This document shows, piece by piece, positions 61,507 to 64,000 of a stretch of 64,000 nucleotides of DNA. The position numbers and the translations under genes are program-made. Location of the stretch: contig NZ_JACOIK010000005.1 of NCBI RefSeq assembly GCF_014692515.1, forward strand, positions 1 through 64,000, read 5' to 3'. The first letter of the stretch is position 1, and every line of letters starts with the position of its first letter. Under the pieces are notes generated by a model, which did no database searches, was not told where the DNA came from, and was given only the letters and a program-made list of their open reading frames with translations. Source of the DNA: Sphingobacterium micropteri. Lineage in GTDB: Bacteria > Bacteroidota > Bacteroidia > Sphingobacteriales > Sphingobacteriaceae.

Positions 61507-63078
61507 TTATTGAACTATTTTTAGTTCCTTCGTTTGTAAGTGTGTTTTTCCGAACATATCGGTAGCTCTTACCTGTATAGTGTGTTGGCCCACTTCCAAC
61601 TTTCCAGGTAGTTTAGTTTCCCAGATGTGGGTAGATGGTGCCGCTGCTGATGGTCTGCGTCCATCCATTAAGGTTGCTGCGTTATCAAACTTCAATACGT
61701 TGAATTGATAACGAGGATCTTCTATTTCGGTGTGTTGCATTTTGATCCAGCTTTTACCATCGAGACTATATTCCACCACATCATTAGCGGAGCCGATAAA
61801 AAAGTTTGCATACAGGGTATGACGTCTGACGTTCCTTTGTTGCAATTCTGTTGGGAACGTAATGCTTAGCTGGTAATCATCGGGCTCACCTGCTACTTTG
61901 TAGTCAACTGTATAAGTATTGCCATTTATGTTCAAGATGGCGTAACCTTTTGGAGTCCCGTCACGCATCGTTGATGCAGGTACACCCTGTTTATTTTTTA
62001 ATCCCGAATACCAATCACCTGAAGTAGTACCTACATTATATTCGTGGTGCGGCTTCTCCTGTTTCCAGCCATCATCTTTGGTGTAAAAATTATGTCTTTG
62101 GAGATGCGTATGTGCAGATAGGGAAAGCGTATTGGGGTATTCTGCCAATAAATCGAATAAACGCTGTCTATCTTCATCTCGGAAAACATTGGAATTTTTG
62201 TGCAATAAAGGTATATGAAAGGCTAGCACAATCAATTTATCTTTCGGGACAAACTTCAAATTGTTTTCTACAAAGTCTAGTTGATCTTTTCGGAAACCAC
62301 CCAAATAGCCTTTTCCTGTGCGGGGATTAGGGTATAAAATGTTATCAAGGATGATAAAATGTGCATCTCCGTAATTAAAAGAGAAGTTATTGGGGCCGAA
62401 ATTGCTTTCATATGTTTCATCAGACAATATATCTTCCTGAACATCATAATTCATGTCGTGGTTCCCCATTACGTTAAACCAAGGAAGACCAAGCTTACCT
62501 ACCGTTTCTATGTAAGGGCGGTGTAAAACCAGATCGTCACCCACTAAATCCCCTAAACTTAGACCAAAAGAGAACTTCTCTTTATCCACAATATCCTGTA
62601 TAATACCCCTATCAAAATAATCGATCTCATCCAAATTGTATGCCTGTGGATCACCGAAGACCAGTGCACTAAAATTCTTTTGCTCGTTGACATCTTTTTG
62701 TAAAGCAAAATCGACAGATTTAGGTAGTTTCCCGGTTGGTTTACTGCCTTCATACTTTAGGTTAGGTGACCCTGCCGGTTTGTGGATATAATAAAATTTT
62801 GGCTTGTTATTTTCGTCCACTGGGAACTGATAGCCGTTGGGTTTGATAACAAAAAAAATACTATTATCCCGCGCTGGAATGTTGTATCGCCCTGATGCAT
62901 CGGTAAGGACAACATCTATCCCGTTGCTGACGGCAACTTGTGCTACCCCTTTTTCTTTTGCATCCCTTTTACCGTTCAGATTTGTGTCCTCATAAACTAT
63001 TCCTTTGGCAATCTCTTGTCCGTAGACGAAGTTTGAAATAAAAAGCCCGGCAAGGAGTGTAGTGAGTTTTAAATTCAT
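61507..63078 (-). CDS. Exported calcineurin-like phosphoesterase
   Basis: A signal peptide (ends FVYGQ) is followed by a MetallophosN beta-sandwich (about 22-125, AKGIVYEDTNLNGKRDAKEK, which also resembles SdrD-like B repeats). The catalytic domain has GDPQ, SLGDLVGDD, NVMGNHDMN, AFHIPLLH and LSAHTHLQRHNF, giving all expected metal ligands. A C-terminal MetallophosC domain closes the chain. It has 523 aa. The substrate is unknown; surface polymers or nucleotides are possible. The start 63078 is preferred since residues before it are unlike a signal sequence. Confidence 0.9.
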   Translation of the reverse strand: MNLKLTTLLAGLFISNFVYGQEIAKGIVYEDTNLNGKRDAKEKGVAQVAVSNGIDVVLTDASGRYNIPARDNSIFFVIKPNGYQFPVDENNKPKFYYIHKPAGSPNLKYEGSKPTGKLPKSVDFALQKDVNEQKNFSALVFGDPQAYNLDEIDYFDRGIIQDIVDKEKFSFGLSLGDLVGDDLVLHRPYIETVGKLGLPWFNVMGNHDMNYDVQEDILSDETYESNFGPNNFSFNYGDAHFIILDNILYPNPRTGKGYLGGFRKDQLDFVENNLKFVPKDKLIVLAFHIPLLHKNSNVFRDEDRQRLFDLLAEYPNTLSLSAHTHLQRHNFYTKDDGWKQEKPHHEYNVGTTSGDWYSGLKNKQGVPASTMRDGTPKGYAILNINGNTYTVDYKVAGEPDDYQLSITFPTELQQRNVRRHTLYANFFIGSANDVVEYSLDGKSWIKMQHTEIEDPRYQFNVLKFDNAATLMDGRRPSAAAPSTHIWETKLPGKLEVGQHTIQVRATDMFGKTHLQTKELKIVQ

Positions 63079-63331
63079 ATTTTTAGTTGATAAATTTTTC
63101 TTTTTACAAAAGTCACTTTTTAAAATTAACAAATCGTAGCGGTATGTTTAAGATTATATTAAGTGATATTATACCAACCTTAACAGTTCGGGATATAACT
63201 ATTGGAATTGTATCCGTTCAGTATGATGATCTTTCGTAATGTGCCGATTACTGTACAGGGTATCTACCGCCACTTGACAATAATAGCACAAAAAAGCTAT
63301 GGCGCTTTTATTTTTTAAATGGGAAGTTGCG

Positions 63332-63844
63332 TTATATAACTCGGATCACCTTCATGAACCGCTTTTTGTAGCTGCCTTCCAACGACGTTTCGGTAACCGC
63401 GTACGCTTTACCGGAGCTTGCATGGATAAAGCGTAATTCTTCCCCCTTGTTATTTGACAAAACAATACCGACATGACCTACTATTCTTTTTGCTGAGTTG
63501 GTACCGGTAAAAAGGATGATATCACCGGCTTTGGCCTCCGTTAACGAAATGTTGTCACCGGCTTGTCCGATAGCAGAAGAGCTTCTGGGCAATGTTATAC
63601 CAAACTGTTTAAATACATAATGGACAAAGCCAGAACAGTCGAACCCTTGAGATGGACTCGCTGCGCCATATTTATATTTGACTCCCAATAGTTTCTTGGC
63701 AAACGTAATAAGACTTTGTTCGGCAGGATCATTATGCGTATAATCTATAGTAGATTTCGTAGAAGAAACAGCTTTTAACGAAATGGCCATGATCAAAAAA
63801 AAGACCATGAGGCAGTTTTTTCCTATGTAGTGTGCTGCATTCAT
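63332..63844 (-). CDS. C40 (NlpC/P60) cell-wall peptidase
   Basis: This is a second exported C40 peptidase, 170 aa. After the signal peptide (about 25 residues, ending near AVSS) come KYKYGAASPSQGFDCSGFV with the catalytic Cys, PRSSSAIGQAG, and GHVGIVLSNN with the catalytic His. AKAGDIILFTG is also typical. It lacks extra binding domains. It is not close in sequence to the peptidase at 43623. It lies upstream of and on the same strand as the phosphoesterase, with a 253-bp gap between. Confidence 0.92.
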   Translation of the reverse strand: MNAAHYIGKNCLMVFFLIMAISLKAVSSTKSTIDYTHNDPAEQSLITFAKKLLGVKYKYGAASPSQGFDCSGFVHYVFKQFGITLPRSSSAIGQAGDNISLTEAKAGDIILFTGTNSAKRIVGHVGIVLSNNKGEELRFIHASSGKAYAVTETSLEGSYKKRFMKVIRVI

Positions 63845-63939
63845 GTTAACAAAGATATGGAAAATATAATAACTGCCGTATGTTGCATTTCGTCTCCAAA
63901 AAAAGCATTGATAATTTTTTCGTCCCGTACCAATAACAA

Positions 63940-63969
63940 AGAGGGTTACATTTTTACGTGTAACCCTCT
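63940..63969 (-). terminator. Hairpin 3' of the tRNA at the right edge
   Basis: AGAGGGTTACA (63940-63950) and TGTAACCCTCT (63959-63969) form a perfect 11-bp stem with an 8-nt loop. The T-run on the minus strand is short (TTTG), so efficiency is uncertain. Confidence 0.7.
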
Positions 63970-63979
63970 GATAATCCAG

Positions 63980-64000
63980 TAGCGGGGAGCAGGATCGAAC
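63980..64000 (-). tRNA. tRNA, 3' part only (cut by window edge)
   Basis: The minus strand gives the T loop GTTCGATCC, half the T stem and an acceptor strand CCCCGCT plus discriminator A. The anticodon lies outside the window. The acceptor is compatible with initiator tRNA-Met of this phylum, but the identity cannot be fixed. Confidence 0.65.

Noticed and set aside
1..64000. CRISPR arrays, insertion sequences, prophage, rRNA, tmRNA or RNase P RNA
   Set aside because: I looked for regular direct repeats with spacers, transposase motifs and the conserved RNA cores, and saw none.

Overview
The window looks like chromosomal DNA of a Bacteroidota species, most likely family Sphingobacteriaceae. 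The grounds are recurrent promoters of the type TTTG, about 20 bp, TAnnTTTG; Bacteroidota families (FecI/FecR, DUF2723, DUF4292, HU-CCDC81/SPOR, plug-less or plug-like TonB-receptor relatives, DUF1080); a fused ThrA ahead of ThrB and ThrC; and a fatty-acid hydroxylase of the kind used for sphingolipids. The genus is an inference. No rRNA operon, CRISPR array, phage or insertion sequence is visible.

Left end (1-3000) is the only clearly accessory part. It has degenerate 23-24 bp repeats at the edge, a small membrane ORF, and an AbiEi/AbiEii type IV toxin-antitoxin pair. A 44-bp imperfect direct repeat lies behind the small ORF and again behind the toxin gene, giving a gene-repeat-gene-repeat order like a cassette array. 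The abiE promoter overlaps an inverted repeat that may be its operator.

3000-12300: an outer-membrane barrel gene; a FecI/FecR surface-signalling operon whose third gene joins an STN domain to 16-residue surface repeats; a YeeE/YedE transporter pair; two unrecognised genes; a fibronectin-III protein; an AraC regulator; and tRNA-Gln.

12500-30400: a GT117/DUF2723 membrane protein, pyrR-pyrB, then a long same-strand envelope cluster (TPR protein, plug-less barrel, HU-CCDC81/SPOR protein, ExbB, ExbD, TonB-like protein, folC), a GH78 alpha-L-rhamnosidase and an AI-2E family permease.

30400-44200: an SGNH hydrolase; the translation operon rplM-rpsI-rpsB-tsf; a large MG2/plug-like protein; TPR, DUF4292 lipoprotein and EnvC-like genes; tatA; a LysM transglycosylase; a PyrR-like phosphoribosyltransferase; and an NlpC/P60 peptidase.

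44400-50640: the threonine operon thrABC with a complete attenuator: promoter, a 22-residue Ile/Thr-rich leader peptide, an 8-bp antiterminator pairing and a terminator. An RlmI-like methyltransferase follows.

50700-64000: a fatty-acid hydroxylase and FabH converge on a perfect 40-bp palindrome that overlaps both stop codons. Then come clpS, an outer-membrane receptor, a DUF1080 protein, a YjjG-type phosphatase, a two-component system leading into hemE and hemJ, a small barrel, a calcineurin-like phosphoesterase, a second NlpC/P60 peptidase, and a tRNA cut by the right edge.
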